A stretch of DNA of 28,245 bases from Bacteroidales bacterium (lineage in GTDB: Bacteria > Bacteroidota > Bacteroidia > Bacteroidales > UBA3663): contig JAGBQS010000284.1 of the NCBI GenBank assembly GCA_017632695.1, positions 1 through 28,245 on the forward strand, in the 5' to 3' direction. The notes beneath the pieces were generated by a model. That model saw nothing but the letters and a program-made list of their open reading frames with translations, was not told where the DNA came from and did not search any database. This document shows, piece by piece, positions 7,870 through 16,854 of the stretch. Every line of letters begins with the position of its first letter. Position 1 is the first letter of the stretch. A program made the translations under genes and the position numbers.

Positions 7870-8889
7870 TTACGCCTGGGAATTATTGCCGTTCAGAACC
7901 CGTTGCACAATGACGTCCGGAGAAATGCCGTACAGACACTCGTAAGTGCCCTTGCGGCAAGGTTTGTTGCCATAAATGGAACATGGACGGCAGTCAAGGT
8001 TCAGGGAGACGGCATCAGCCGTTTTTTGCCGATAGCCGAAGAACCCGGCCTTGATGTCGGTCGCTCCCCAGATACTTACAACCCTGCAACCGACCAGCGA
8101 AGCCAAATGCATGTTGGCAGAATCCATTGATACCATGCAGTCGAGCTGGGACATCAGTTTGAGGTCATCGCCCAGCGTCTGCCTGCCTGCCGTATTCGAG
8201 ATGCGTTCCGGATTCAGTTCGCACCATTGGTCGAATTCTGCCTGCTCGTCGGGAGCTCCGAAAAGGTAGATGTGCAGGTCGGGGCGTGCATCTAACAGCC
8301 CCTTCATCACTTTTTGCATCAGTTCCTTGGGATAAATCTTCCCCCGGTGTTGGGCTGTCGGGGCAATGCCTACGGCAAATTCCTGCTTCTCCTTTGCAAC
8401 CAGCGGTTTGGGTTCGAAAGTAAGGTTGACCGGCATACCGAGCCGTGCAAATACATCGCAATATCGCTCGATGCTGCTCTTGAGTTGCCAGTCAATACGA
8501 TGATTGACGAGGTTGTGCTTGTCCCGCCGTCCTTTCTGAATGGATGCAGATGCCTTCAGACTCAGGCTCATCGAAAAGCGAAGACCCAACCATTGTGTGC
8601 GCAAAACGTTGTGAAGGTCGGCCAACGCATCGAACTTCTCTTTGCGGAGTTCGCCGAAGAGACGGTTCAGACCCGGAATACCAGGGTAATCGGTTTTGGG
8701 GTTGCAGCCACGGATCTGCAGATTCTTTACGTCGGGTAAAACGGCACGATATATCTTTTCGCCCATCTTACTGGTAAGCATGGTGACTTCAATGTCCGGG
8801 TATTGGGCACAGAACGATGCCACGACAGGAACTGTCATTGCAATATCGCCCAAGGCGGAAAACCGGATTACCAGGACTTTCCTAATCAT
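7870..8889 (-). CDS. Glycosyltransferase family 9 (heptosyltransferase-like)
   Basis: A GT-B fold glycosyltransferase of 339 residues expected to transfer heptose or a related sugar in lipopolysaccharide core synthesis on the cytoplasmic side. The N-terminus MIRKVLVIRFSALGDIAMTV is the usual GT9 beginning, SMDSANMHLASLVGC and SIWGATD form the donor-binding region, and a Cys cluster (CRPC, then Cys-x6-Cys near the end) is the C-terminal pattern of many GT9 enzymes. The open frame extends upstream to 9054, but those 55 codons only repeat the DUF4254 gene out of frame; ATG 8887-8889 overlapping the DUF4254 TGA (ATGA) is chosen. Acceptor specificity cannot be read from sequence. Confidence 0.92.
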   Translation of the reverse strand: MIRKVLVIRFSALGDIAMTVPVVASFCAQYPDIEVTMLTSKMGEKIYRAVLPDVKNLQIRGCNPKTDYPGIPGLNRLFGELRKEKFDALADLHNVLRTQWLGLRFSMSLSLKASASIQKGRRDKHNLVNHRIDWQLKSSIERYCDVFARLGMPVNLTFEPKPLVAKEKQEFAVGIAPTAQHRGKIYPKELMQKVMKGLLDARPDLHIYLFGAPDEQAEFDQWCELNPERISNTAGRQTLGDDLKLMSQLDCMVSMDSANMHLASLVGCRVVSIWGATDIKAGFFGYRQKTADAVSLNLDCRPCSIYGNKPCRKGTYECLYGISPDVIVQRVLNGNNSQA

Positions 8890-9491
8890 TTGTTGCCGTA
8901 CAATACAGGATTCAGGTTCGGGTCGTTGTACATTTTCATCTGCTTGTAGACCTTCATATACTTGCGCCCGGCGGCAATGTCGTCGAGCAGCTGGTCGATG
9001 GCAGATGAAAGATCCTGGCGCTGGGTGAGGAGTACGTTCAGTTTCTCCTGACACTTCTGACGATGGGTTTCATCAACGTCAGTACGGTCAACTTCGGCCT
9101 GCATGTGGTAGATTTTCAGGTAAAGAATAGACAGGCGGTCGATAGCCCATGCCGGGCTTTCGGTATTAATGGTTGCCTGTGCATCCACTTTGACATCCTT
9201 ATACTTGTCAAGGAAGTAGCTGTCGATCATTTCCACCAGATCCGTGCGGTCCTGATTGCTTTTATCAATGCGGCGCTTGAGAACCAGCGCTGCTTTCGGG
9301 TCAATCTCCGGATCGCGGATAATATCCTCAAAATGCCATTGAACCGTATCGATCCAGTTCTTCAGATACAGGAAATACTCGATGCTGCGTTCCGGGTATG
9401 GATTCTTGATGGGAGTGTCTACATTATCGGTTACGTGATAGTCGCGAATCGACTTCTCGAAGATGGGTGCACAAAGTTCAGTAAATTTCAT
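8886..9491 (-). CDS. DUF4254 protein
   Basis: A 201-residue all-helical soluble protein matching the DUF4254 family, which is uncharacterised. Features include the start MKFTELCAPIFEKSIRDYH, a segment SPAWAIDRLSILYLKIYHM in the middle, and an ending in short charged helices. An earlier in-frame ATG exists (9525-9527), but it lies inside the -7 element of the promoter; ATG 9489-9491 is preferred. The gene is first in the leftward operon and is translationally coupled to the GT9 glycosyltransferase by an ATGA overlap, an association I recall as common in Bacteroidetes. That suggests a helper role in lipopolysaccharide or surface glycan assembly (inference). Confidence 0.9.
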   Translation of the reverse strand: MKFTELCAPIFEKSIRDYHVTDNVDTPIKNPYPERSIEYFLYLKNWIDTVQWHFEDIIRDPEIDPKAALVLKRRIDKSNQDRTDLVEMIDSYFLDKYKDVKVDAQATINTESPAWAIDRLSILYLKIYHMQAEVDRTDVDETHRQKCQEKLNVLLTQRQDLSSAIDQLLDDIAAGRKYMKVYKQMKMYNDPNLNPVLYGNK

Positions 9492-9524
9492 ATCGGTACT
9501 TTGGATTTTTATAATTCTTGGGTG

Positions 9525-9556
9525 CAAATATATAAAAAAAACGGTTAATTGTTCAA
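9525..9556 (-). promoter_or_regulatory. Promoter of the DUF4254-GT9-LytTR-Na/Pi operon
   Basis: On the minus strand TTG (9554-9556), 21 bp and TATATTTG (9525-9532) fit the Bacteroidetes consensus. The leader to ATG 9491 is about 30 nt. It is back to back with the topB promoter. Confidence 0.6.
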
Positions 9557-9574
9557 TTTTCTCAAAAAAATCAT

Positions 9575-9582
9575 TATCTTTG
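9575..9582 (+). promoter_or_regulatory. Promoter -7 element of topB
   Basis: TATCTTTG is a perfect TAnnTTTG box 21 bp before the topB start codon, giving a short leader of about 17 nt. The upstream TTG nearest to the expected place is 23 bp away (9549-9551), so the -33 part is weak. Confidence 0.6.
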
Positions 9583-9603
9583 CACCCGTTTTTGTAGAAA
9601 TAT

Positions 9604-11757
9604 ATGAAAGTTTGTATTGCCGAGAAGCCAAGTGTGGCGCAAAGTATAGCAGGTGTGTTGGGGGCAACGAGCCGTCAGCAGGGATACTATGAGGGGAATG
9701 GATACCAGGTGACCTGGACGTTCGGTCATCTGTGCGAACTGAAAGCCCCGGAAGAATATACCCCCTATTGGAAAGCTTGGGCAGAAAGCCGGCTTCCCAT
9801 GATTCCGCAGACATTCGGTATTACACTGAAGGATGACGATGGCGTGCGACGCCAGTTTGCCATCATAGCCGATCTCTATTCCAAAGCCGACGAAATCATC
9901 AATTGTGGTGATGCCGGACAGGAAGGTGAGTTGATTCAGAGGTGGGTTATGCAGAAAGCCGGTATTATTTTCGACAAAGAGCGCGGTGTGTATTTGCGTC
10001 CGGACCAGCAGGAGTGTCCGGTATACCGTCTGTGGATTAACTCCATGACCGATGATGCGATCAAGGAAGGATTTCAGAATTTGCGTCCTCAGCAAGATTA
10101 TGATCTGTTATATCGTGCAGGATTAAGCCGTGCCATCGGAGACTGGCTGTTAGGTATGAACGCATCCCGACTTTACACGGTTCATTACGGTCATCGGGAG
10201 CAGCGTCAGGTAATCAGTATCGGCCGTGTACAGACGCCAACTTTGGCTCTGATTGTGAAAAGGCATTGGGAAATTGCCAATTTTCAGCCTACGCAATATT
10301 GGGAAATCAAAACCCTTTACAGAGACGTAGTATTCAATGCTACGAAAGGCCGATATGAGAAAAAGGAAGAAGCTGAGGCTGCCATCGCTGAAATTGACGG
10401 TAAACCGTTTACGGTGACCGATATCCAGAAAAAACAAGGAAAGGAACAGTCTCCCCGTCTGTACGATCTGACTTCGCTGCAGGTTGACTGCAACCGTAAA
10501 TTCGGTTTCAGTGCCGATGATACACTCAAACTGATCCAAAGCCTGTACGAAAAGAAACTGACTACCTATCCTCGTGTAGATACCACTTACCTGAGTGATG
10601 ATATTTATCCGAAATGTCCGCTCATATTAAAGGGATTGCGCGGATACGAACAAGTGACGGCTCCATTGCTGGCTCCCGGAACCAAACTGACAAAATCCAA
10701 GAAAGTGTTCGATAATAGCAAAGTGACCGATCACCATGCCATTATTCCGACTGGGGTTCCAGCCAATACCATTACGCCTGATGAACGTAAGGTATATGAC
10801 CTGGTTTCACGTCGTTTTATTGCGGTTTTCTATCCGGAATGCGTATTCAATACCACTACGGTGAATGGCTTTGCTGGAGAAGATGAGACTTCGGGAGTCC
10901 CTTTCCGAACCAGTGGAAAAGTCATCGTTTCACCTGGCTGGCGAACTGTTTATGCCGACCTGACTGCAGGTGGCGAGGATATAACATCGGCTAAATCTTC
11001 TCAAGGAGGAGAAGATGGACAGAATGACGATGAAAATCAGATGCAGGGCATTCTCCCAGAGTTCGTTAAGGGAGAATCCGGCCCACATATCCCTTCGCTG
11101 CTGGAGAAGTGGACAAAGGCTCCGCCGCTCTACAGCGAAGCGACTCTTTTGCGAGCTATGGAAACAGCAGGAAAACTGTGCGACGACGAAGAACTGCGCG
11201 ATGCCATGAAAGAGAATGGTTTGGGCCGTCCGTCTACGCGTGCTGCCATCATCGAGACATTGTTCAGGCGGCATTATATCCGCAAGGAGAAAAAAGCACT
11301 GGTAGCGACTCAGACCGGCATCGAACTGATCGGTATTATTCAACAGGAGCTGCTGAAGAGCGCCGAACTTACAGGCCAGTGGGAAAAGAAACTGCGTCAG
11401 ATTGAACGCGGTGACTATGATGCGCATGTTTTCATTGAAGAGCTCAAAGCTATGGTTTGCCAGATTGTGGAAGAGGTGATTCATGATTCGGCCGGAAACC
11501 GGGTAGCCTACACTTCCGAAGAAGAAACCAAAGCCAAAAAGAGCCGGAGCGGGGAAAAGACGCCCCGTGCGCCCCGTACACCCAAAAAGAAGGAAACGAC
11601 CGAACCGAAATATAAGTACACCGTGGCATCTTTGCCGCAGGTTTGCCCGGTTTGCGGAGTGGGTCGGATTGTGCGCGGCCGAACTGCGTATGGATGTACG
11701 AATTATGCGAATGGTTGTACGTTCCGCATTTCATTTGACGAGGTAAAGCCCGAATAA
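9604..11757 (+). CDS. topB: DNA topoisomerase III (type IA)
   Basis: Relaxes and decatenates DNA by passing strands through a transient single-strand break. The 717 residues begin with the toprim domain (VCIAEKPSVAQSIAG, catalytic Glu7; GDAGQEGELIQRW with Asp103 and Glu107). The active tyrosine is Tyr322 in LTTYPRVDT, and KVTDHHAIIPTG is the conserved motif after it. A Lys/Arg-rich linker (about 638-672) leads to a C-terminal zinc ribbon with Cys681, Cys684, Cys698 and Cys705. The glutamine in DAGQEGE is usually arginine in this family. Own promoter, divergent from the DUF4254 operon. Bacteroidales often have further copies on conjugative elements, but the neighbours here are chromosomal housekeeping genes. 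Confidence 0.96.
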   Translation: MKVCIAEKPSVAQSIAGVLGATSRQQGYYEGNGYQVTWTFGHLCELKAPEEYTPYWKAWAESRLPMIPQTFGITLKDDDGVRRQFAIIADLYSKADEIINCGDAGQEGELIQRWVMQKAGIIFDKERGVYLRPDQQECPVYRLWINSMTDDAIKEGFQNLRPQQDYDLLYRAGLSRAIGDWLLGMNASRLYTVHYGHREQRQVISIGRVQTPTLALIVKRHWEIANFQPTQYWEIKTLYRDVVFNATKGRYEKKEEAEAAIAEIDGKPFTVTDIQKKQGKEQSPRLYDLTSLQVDCNRKFGFSADDTLKLIQSLYEKKLTTYPRVDTTYLSDDIYPKCPLILKGLRGYEQVTAPLLAPGTKLTKSKKVFDNSKVTDHHAIIPTGVPANTITPDERKVYDLVSRRFIAVFYPECVFNTTTVNGFAGEDETSGVPFRTSGKVIVSPGWRTVYADLTAGGEDITSAKSSQGGEDGQNDDENQMQGILPEFVKGESGPHIPSLLEKWTKAPPLYSEATLLRAMETAGKLCDDEELRDAMKENGLGRPSTRAAIIETLFRRHYIRKEKKALVATQTGIELIGIIQQELLKSAELTGQWEKKLRQIERGDYDAHVFIEELKAMVCQIVEEVIHDSAGNRVAYTSEEETKAKKSRSGEKTPRAPRTPKKKETTEPKYKYTVASLPQVCPVCGVGRIVRGRTAYGCTNYANGCTFRISFDEVKPE

Positions 11758-11800
11758 AATAAAAAATCTCTTATTTTTATTTAAAGTTCCCGCGGAAAAA

Positions 11801-11831
11801 TTGTTTTTTTTTGAAAAAATACTTATCTTCG
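11801..11831 (+). promoter_or_regulatory. Probable promoter of lptD and the his genes
   Basis: TTG (11801-11803), 20 bp, TATCTTCG (11824-11831): one mismatch from TAnnTTTG. It gives a leader of about 20 nt before the GTG at 11857. The preceding AT-only inverted repeat just after the topB stop may be a weak terminator. Confidence 0.5.
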
Positions 11832-11856
11832 CGCCGCAACATTTAAATAGAATTCT

Positions 11857-14709
11857 GTGCGTACTTTACGACATATCGTTTTGCTGATTTTACTGATGTT
11901 TGTAACCTTAGGGCTGCAAGCATCGTTCATATTTGCACAGGATGTCGATACTTACGAAAATACAGAAACGGCTGCCTCTGTTGCCGATTCCCTGTCGGCA
12001 TTTAACGATTCACTGGCAATTCAATCGGATTCATTGGACATATTGGCAGATTCGCTGCTGACTGATTCTCCGAAGTCCAAAAAGAAAAAGTCGGGAAGCG
12101 GACTGACTGCCGTTGTCAATTTCAAGGCAACAGACTCTCTGGTGTTTACCAAGGGCAATATGGCATTCCTGTTCGGTTCGAGCGAAGTAACTTACGATGA
12201 CATCAATCTGAAGGCCGAACAGATACAACTGTCGCTTGACAGCAGTCTGGTGCATGCTAACGGAAAGCCTGATACAACGGCTAATCCGGAAAGCAGAAAG
12301 CTGATCGGTGCGCCGATTTTCAAAGACAAGTCGGGCGAATACGAGACAAAAACCATTTCCTATAACTTCAAGAGTGCGAAGGGTTATATTACGGATGTCG
12401 TAACCCAGCAGGGAGAAGGATATGTGACGGGTGGTACTACCAAGAAGATGCCGAACAACGATATCTTCCTGGAAAACGGACGGTACACCACCTGCGACTA
12501 TCATGAGTGTCCGCATTTTTACATCAATCTGACGAAAGCCAGAGTCCGGCCGAAGAAGAATATCGTGACGGGTCCTGCCTATCTGGTGGTGGCCGATGTA
12601 CCCTTGCCGCTGGCTATCCCATTCGGTTATTTCCCCTTTACCAAAAGTTATTCGAGTGGCGTGATTGTGCCAACTTATGGTGCTGACAACACGCGAGGTC
12701 TGTATTTGCGGGACGGAGGTTATTATTTCGCCATCAACGACTACATGGATCTGGCTTTGAAGGGTGAGATCTATACAAAGGGCTCGTGGGGTATTTCCGG
12801 TACTTCAAAATATGCCTGGCGGTATAAGTTCAAGGGAAACTATTCCTTCAGTTACATCAAAACCATTACGGGCGACAAGGGTATGCCTGATTACAGCGAG
12901 GCAACCAATATCAAGGCGGTATGGAGTCATACGCAGGATAGCCGCTTCAATCCGAATATGACTTTGTCGGCCTCGGTTAACTTCACCACTTCGGGCTATG
13001 AACGCAATAACCTGACCAGTTATTATTCGACTGACCTGACTCAGTCGACCAAGTCGTCGACCATTAATGCTACGTATAAGATTCCGAATTCGAACTGGTC
13101 GTTTGCGGCTTCCACTTCGCTGACTCAGCGCACCAAGGACAGTACTCTGGTGCTTCAGCTACCGGACCTGACCATTTCGATGAGCCGACTGTATCCCTTT
13201 AAGCGGAAAATCAAGAACGGCGCAGACCGTTGGTACGAAAAGATTGCGTTGACCTATACCGGACGTATGACCAACAGTATCACGACCAAGCAGGATGAGT
13301 TTAAGGATAAGTCGTTGATCCGGGACTGGAAGAACGGTATGCAGCATACGATTCCGATTTCGGCCACGTTTACGTTCTTCAACTATCTGAACATTACGCC
13401 TTCGTTCAACTTTACCGACCGAATGTACACTCACAAGACGGAGCAGTTCTACGATCCGTCGATTGAGAACGCAGACGGTACGTATGGAGGTGTGGCACGT
13501 GATACCACTTACGGTTTCTACAATGTGTACAACTATTCGACAACCTTAAGCGCCAATACGAAACTATACGGATTCTGGTATCCGTTGCCGGTGTTCAAGA
13601 ATGCCAAGCTGGTTGCCGTACGACATCTGTTTACGCCAACCGTTTCTTTCAGCTATACGCCTGATTTCTCCAGAAAGAAATACCACAGCTGGTCATCGTA
13701 TGACATGCCGGATGCTTCGTCTCCGACCGGATTCAAGACCGTTAAGTATTCTCCGTTTGCCGGATATACCTATGGTACGACAAGTTCCGGTAAGACCGGT
13801 TCCATCAGCTTCTCGGTAGCGAATAATATCGAAGCTAAGTTCCGTAGCGATAAAGACTCAACCGGCTATAAGAAGGTTTCGATTATTGATAACCTGACTT
13901 CAAGTATCAGCTACAATCTGGCGGCCGATTCTATGCGTTGGAGTTCAACGATCCCGGTTTCGATGGTCATTAAGATGGGCAAAAGCAGTTCCATGAATCT
14001 TTCGGCTTCGTTCGATACTTACATGTACGGGTTGTCAAGCAGCGGCACACCCCACCATATCGATGTGCCCCGTTGGGAGGTCGGCAAGTTCCCGCGCCTG
14101 ATGAATACGGGATACAGTTACAGCTTCCAGTTGAACAACAAGAAACTGGCAGAATGGTTCGGCTTCGGAGATGGAGATACGTCTTCCGAACTGGATCAGG
14201 ACCCTACCGGAGAAGATGTTGACGATACGGTTGATGAAAACCTGGATCCTTCGCTTGCCAAAGAAAAGGAATCCGGTCGCCGAAAGAAACATGAGGGAAC
14301 TTCGTCCTCCAAGTACGATGCCGACGGATACCTGATTTGGAGTGTGCCCTGGTCACTGAATGTATCATATACGATGCGGTACGCTTATAGCGACTTCAAT
14401 TATAAGAAGATGGAATACAACTTGGCTTTGAAACACAGTGCAACGGTTTCCGGAAGCATCCAGCCGACCAAGAACTGGAACTTCTCGTATAACCTCACCT
14501 ATAATTTCAATGACAAGAAGGTGACCTATATGAACATGAATGCTTCCCGGGATATGCATTGCTGGACGTTGACGGCATCCCTGAATCCGTTAGGAACTTA
14601 TGCCAGCTTCCACGTTTGCATTGCCGTGAAGAGTTCGATGTTGAGTGATCTGAAGTATGAGAAGTCGTCGGTGTCCCGTTCGAACAAGATCGACTGGTAT
14701 GACGATTAA
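11857..14709 (+). CDS. lptD: LPS-assembly protein LptD (OstA-like beta barrel)
   Basis: Outer-membrane protein that inserts lipopolysaccharide into the outer leaflet. A signal peptide occupies residues 1-27 (basic MRTLRHIV, then a hydrophobic core ending FIFA). An OstA/LptA-like beta-jellyroll follows (about 80-260, with LFGSSEVTYDDINLKAEQI and GEYETKTISYNFKSAKGYI), and a large beta barrel of alternating aromatic strands fills about 270-950. The paired cysteines in TTCDYHECPHFYI are the conserved spot seen in Bacteroidetes LptD. The length of 950 is usual. The start is GTG, because an in-frame stop lies three codons upstream and the later ATG would remove the basic part of the signal. It precedes hisH by only 17 nt. 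Confidence 0.92.
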   Translation: MRTLRHIVLLILLMFVTLGLQASFIFAQDVDTYENTETAASVADSLSAFNDSLAIQSDSLDILADSLLTDSPKSKKKKSGSGLTAVVNFKATDSLVFTKGNMAFLFGSSEVTYDDINLKAEQIQLSLDSSLVHANGKPDTTANPESRKLIGAPIFKDKSGEYETKTISYNFKSAKGYITDVVTQQGEGYVTGGTTKKMPNNDIFLENGRYTTCDYHECPHFYINLTKARVRPKKNIVTGPAYLVVADVPLPLAIPFGYFPFTKSYSSGVIVPTYGADNTRGLYLRDGGYYFAINDYMDLALKGEIYTKGSWGISGTSKYAWRYKFKGNYSFSYIKTITGDKGMPDYSEATNIKAVWSHTQDSRFNPNMTLSASVNFTTSGYERNNLTSYYSTDLTQSTKSSTINATYKIPNSNWSFAASTSLTQRTKDSTLVLQLPDLTISMSRLYPFKRKIKNGADRWYEKIALTYTGRMTNSITTKQDEFKDKSLIRDWKNGMQHTIPISATFTFFNYLNITPSFNFTDRMYTHKTEQFYDPSIENADGTYGGVARDTTYGFYNVYNYSTTLSANTKLYGFWYPLPVFKNAKLVAVRHLFTPTVSFSYTPDFSRKKYHSWSSYDMPDASSPTGFKTVKYSPFAGYTYGTTSSGKTGSISFSVANNIEAKFRSDKDSTGYKKVSIIDNLTSSISYNLAADSMRWSSTIPVSMVIKMGKSSSMNLSASFDTYMYGLSSSGTPHHIDVPRWEVGKFPRLMNTGYSYSFQLNNKKLAEWFGFGDGDTSSELDQDPTGEDVDDTVDENLDPSLAKEKESGRRKKHEGTSSSKYDADGYLIWSVPWSLNVSYTMRYAYSDFNYKKMEYNLALKHSATVSGSIQPTKNWNFSYNLTYNFNDKKVTYMNMNASRDMHCWTLTASLNPLGTYASFHVCIAVKSSMLSDLKYEKSSVSRSNKIDWYDD

Positions 14710-14726
14710 AATAGGAATGAGTAAGT

Positions 14727-15350
14727 ATGAAAGTTGCAATTGTTAAATACAACGCGGGAAATATCTACAGTGTTTACTGTGCCTGCAAACGCTTGGGATT
14801 TGAACCGGTTATTACCAACGATCCCGAGGAGCTTCGGAACGCCGATAAGGTGATTTTTCCCGGCGTAGGAGAGGCCCGAGCTGCGATGGATTATCTGAAC
14901 GGGAACGGATTGAGTGATATTATCCGTGGTTTGAAGCAACCGGTACTGGGTATTTGTATCGGGATGCAGCTGTTGTGCCGCCACAGTGAGGAAGGAAACG
15001 TGGATTGTCTGGGTATTTTCGATGTCCCTGTTGAAAGGTTCCGTCCGGAAAACGCTTCGTTCAAGGTGCCGCAAATGGGTTGGAATACGCTTCGGGTACA
15101 TTTGGCAGAAGGCAGACAGGCAGATCCGTTGTTGGAAGGAATTGCCAATGACAGTTATGTTTATTACGTTCATTCCTATCGGGTGCCGGTTTGTGCCGAT
15201 ACCATTGCTGTAACCGATTATTGCGGCTTGTACAGTGCTGCCTTGCACAAAGACAATTTTTGGGCTACTCAGTTCCATCCGGAAAAGAGCGGTTCGGTAG
15301 GTGAGCGGATACTTGCCAATTTTTTGAATGATAATGCTGTTTTAGTATAA
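14727..15350 (+). CDS. hisH: Imidazole glycerol phosphate synthase, glutaminase subunit
   Basis: Releases ammonia from glutamine for HisF in histidine biosynthesis. The class-I amidotransferase triad is Cys77 (LGICIGMQLL), His184 and Glu186 (FHPEKSG); the oxyanion region PGVGEA is at 45-50. The 207-residue length is typical. It follows lptD by 17 nt and precedes hisA by 12 nt, so the four his genes here probably share the lptD transcript. hisG, hisD, hisC and hisB are not in the window; in Bacteroidales they usually form another operon. Confidence 0.97.
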   Translation: MKVAIVKYNAGNIYSVYCACKRLGFEPVITNDPEELRNADKVIFPGVGEARAAMDYLNGNGLSDIIRGLKQPVLGICIGMQLLCRHSEEGNVDCLGIFDVPVERFRPENASFKVPQMGWNTLRVHLAEGRQADPLLEGIANDSYVYYVHSYRVPVCADTIAVTDYCGLYSAALHKDNFWATQFHPEKSGSVGERILANFLNDNAVLV

Positions 15351-15362
15351 TAGAAAAAGAAA

Positions 15363-16112
15363 ATGATTGAACTGATTCCTGCCATAGATATTATTGACGG
15401 AACTCTGGTGCGTTTACAACAGGGTAACTATGGCGCAAAGACAGAATACAGCCACGATCCGCTGGAGGTGGCTAAGAAACTGGAAGGTGTTGGTATACGC
15501 CGTTTGCATGTCGTTGATCTTGACGGTGCTAAGGGCGGACATATCGTTAATTATAAGACCTTGGAGCGTATTGCTTCCGGAACCCGGCTGATTATCGACT
15601 TTGGCGGTGGAGTGAAAAGCGATGATGATGCTAAAATTGCTTTCGAATGCGGCGCCCATATGATTACCGGAGGAAGCATCGCCGTAAACCGGCCGCAATT
15701 GTTTTTGTCCTGGTTGGAGAAATATGGTCCGGAAAAGATTATCTTGGGTGCAGACATCAAGGACGGTAAAATTGCGGTAAGCGGATGGCTGGAAGAGAGC
15801 GATGCCCGTTGGCAGACATTCCTGGAAAGCTATGTTGCCAGAGGTGTTAAAAAAATTATTTCAACCGATATCTCTCGCGACGGAATGATGACGGGTCCTT
15901 CCGTAGAACTTTATCGCGATATGATGGCAGAATTTCCGGGTTTGCACGTTACGGCTTCCGGCGGTGTTTCGTGCATGAAGGATGTAGAACAGCTGGATGC
16001 CATCGGTGTGCCGGATGTTATCATCGGCAAAGCGATTTACGAGGGGCGTATAACCTATCATGAAATAGAAGAATATGTTAGCAAAACGAATCATACCCTG
16101 TCTGGATGTTAA
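15363..16112 (+). CDS. hisA: ProFAR isomerase (HisA)
   Basis: Isomerises ProFAR to PRFAR, supplying the substrate of HisH-HisF. The half-barrel motifs are present: IELIPAIDIIDG with Asp9, ILGADIKDG with Asp131 as the second catalytic aspartate, and phosphate-binding segments FGGGVKS and SGGVS. At 249 residues it is slightly long; its last 12 codons (EYVSKTNHTLSGC region) run into hisF in another frame, a 38-nt overlap. Confidence 0.97.
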   Translation: MIELIPAIDIIDGTLVRLQQGNYGAKTEYSHDPLEVAKKLEGVGIRRLHVVDLDGAKGGHIVNYKTLERIASGTRLIIDFGGGVKSDDDAKIAFECGAHMITGGSIAVNRPQLFLSWLEKYGPEKIILGADIKDGKIAVSGWLEESDARWQTFLESYVARGVKKIISTDISRDGMMTGPSVELYRDMMAEFPGLHVTASGGVSCMKDVEQLDAIGVPDVIIGKAIYEGRITYHEIEEYVSKTNHTLSGC

Positions 16113-16836
16113 GGACGGAACGACGGTAAAAGGCGTTCAGTTTGTCAATTTCCGTAATGCAGGCGATCCCGTTGAATTGGGTAAGCAATACAGTGATATG
16201 GGAGCCGATGAACTGGTGTATCTCGATATTACTGCTTCGCATGAAGGTCGCAGGACGTTTACGGAACTTGTCAAACGGATTGCCGCCGAAGTATCGATCC
16301 CGTTTACGGTAGGTGGTGGTATTCATGAACTGAGTGACGTGGAGCGGTTGCTTTCTGCAGGCGCCGATAAGGTGTCGGTTAACAGTTCGGCGATTCGCCG
16401 TCCTGAACTGATTACCGAAATTGCCCAGCGCTTCGGTGTCCAGGAATGTGTTTGTGCCATAGATGCCCGATTGGAGGAGGATGGAACATGGCGTTGCTAC
16501 CTGAATGGAGGTCGTGTGCCGACTGACAGAACCCTGTTCGAATGGGCACATGAAGCTCAGGAACGTGGTGCGGGTGAGATTCTTTTTACCTCTATGAATC
16601 ATGACGGGTCGAAACAGGGATTTGCAATCGATGCTTTGCGTCGTTTGCACGAAGAACTGACCATCCCGATTATTGCTTCAGGAGGAGCTGGAGCCAAGGA
16701 ACATTTTTTGGAGGTTTTCGAGCATGCTCATGTTGATGCAGCGTTGGCAGCTTCCGTGTTCCACTTCAATGAGATTCCCATGAGGGACCTCAAGACCTAT
16801 CTGGCCGAAAACGGCATTTGTGTACGCAGATTATAA
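16075..16836 (+). CDS. hisF: Imidazole glycerol phosphate synthase, cyclase subunit
   Basis: Forms IGP and AICAR from PRFAR and ammonia delivered by HisH. It starts with the conserved LAKRIIPCLDVKDG (Asp11 catalytic), has CAIDAR with Asp130, phosphate-binding VGGGI and SGGAGA, and the usual length of 253 residues. The ATG lies inside hisA (38-nt overlap), which implies translational coupling. Followed by hisIE after 18 nt. Confidence 0.97.
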   Translation: MLAKRIIPCLDVKDGTTVKGVQFVNFRNAGDPVELGKQYSDMGADELVYLDITASHEGRRTFTELVKRIAAEVSIPFTVGGGIHELSDVERLLSAGADKVSVNSSAIRRPELITEIAQRFGVQECVCAIDARLEEDGTWRCYLNGGRVPTDRTLFEWAHEAQERGAGEILFTSMNHDGSKQGFAIDALRRLHEELTIPIIASGGAGAKEHFLEVFEHAHVDAALAASVFHFNEIPMRDLKTYLAENGICVRRL

Positions 16837-16854
16837 ACAGTTATCATATAGATT

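Noticed and set aside
8890..9054. 55-codon N-terminal extension of the family-9 glycosyltransferase.
   Set aside because: It repeats the DUF4254 coding region in another frame, is Pro/Arg/Cys-rich, and the conserved GT9 beginning is at ATG 8889.
11757..11782. AT-only inverted repeat after the topB stop.
   Set aside because: A 9-bp stem with no G or C and a short loop is too weak to call a terminator.
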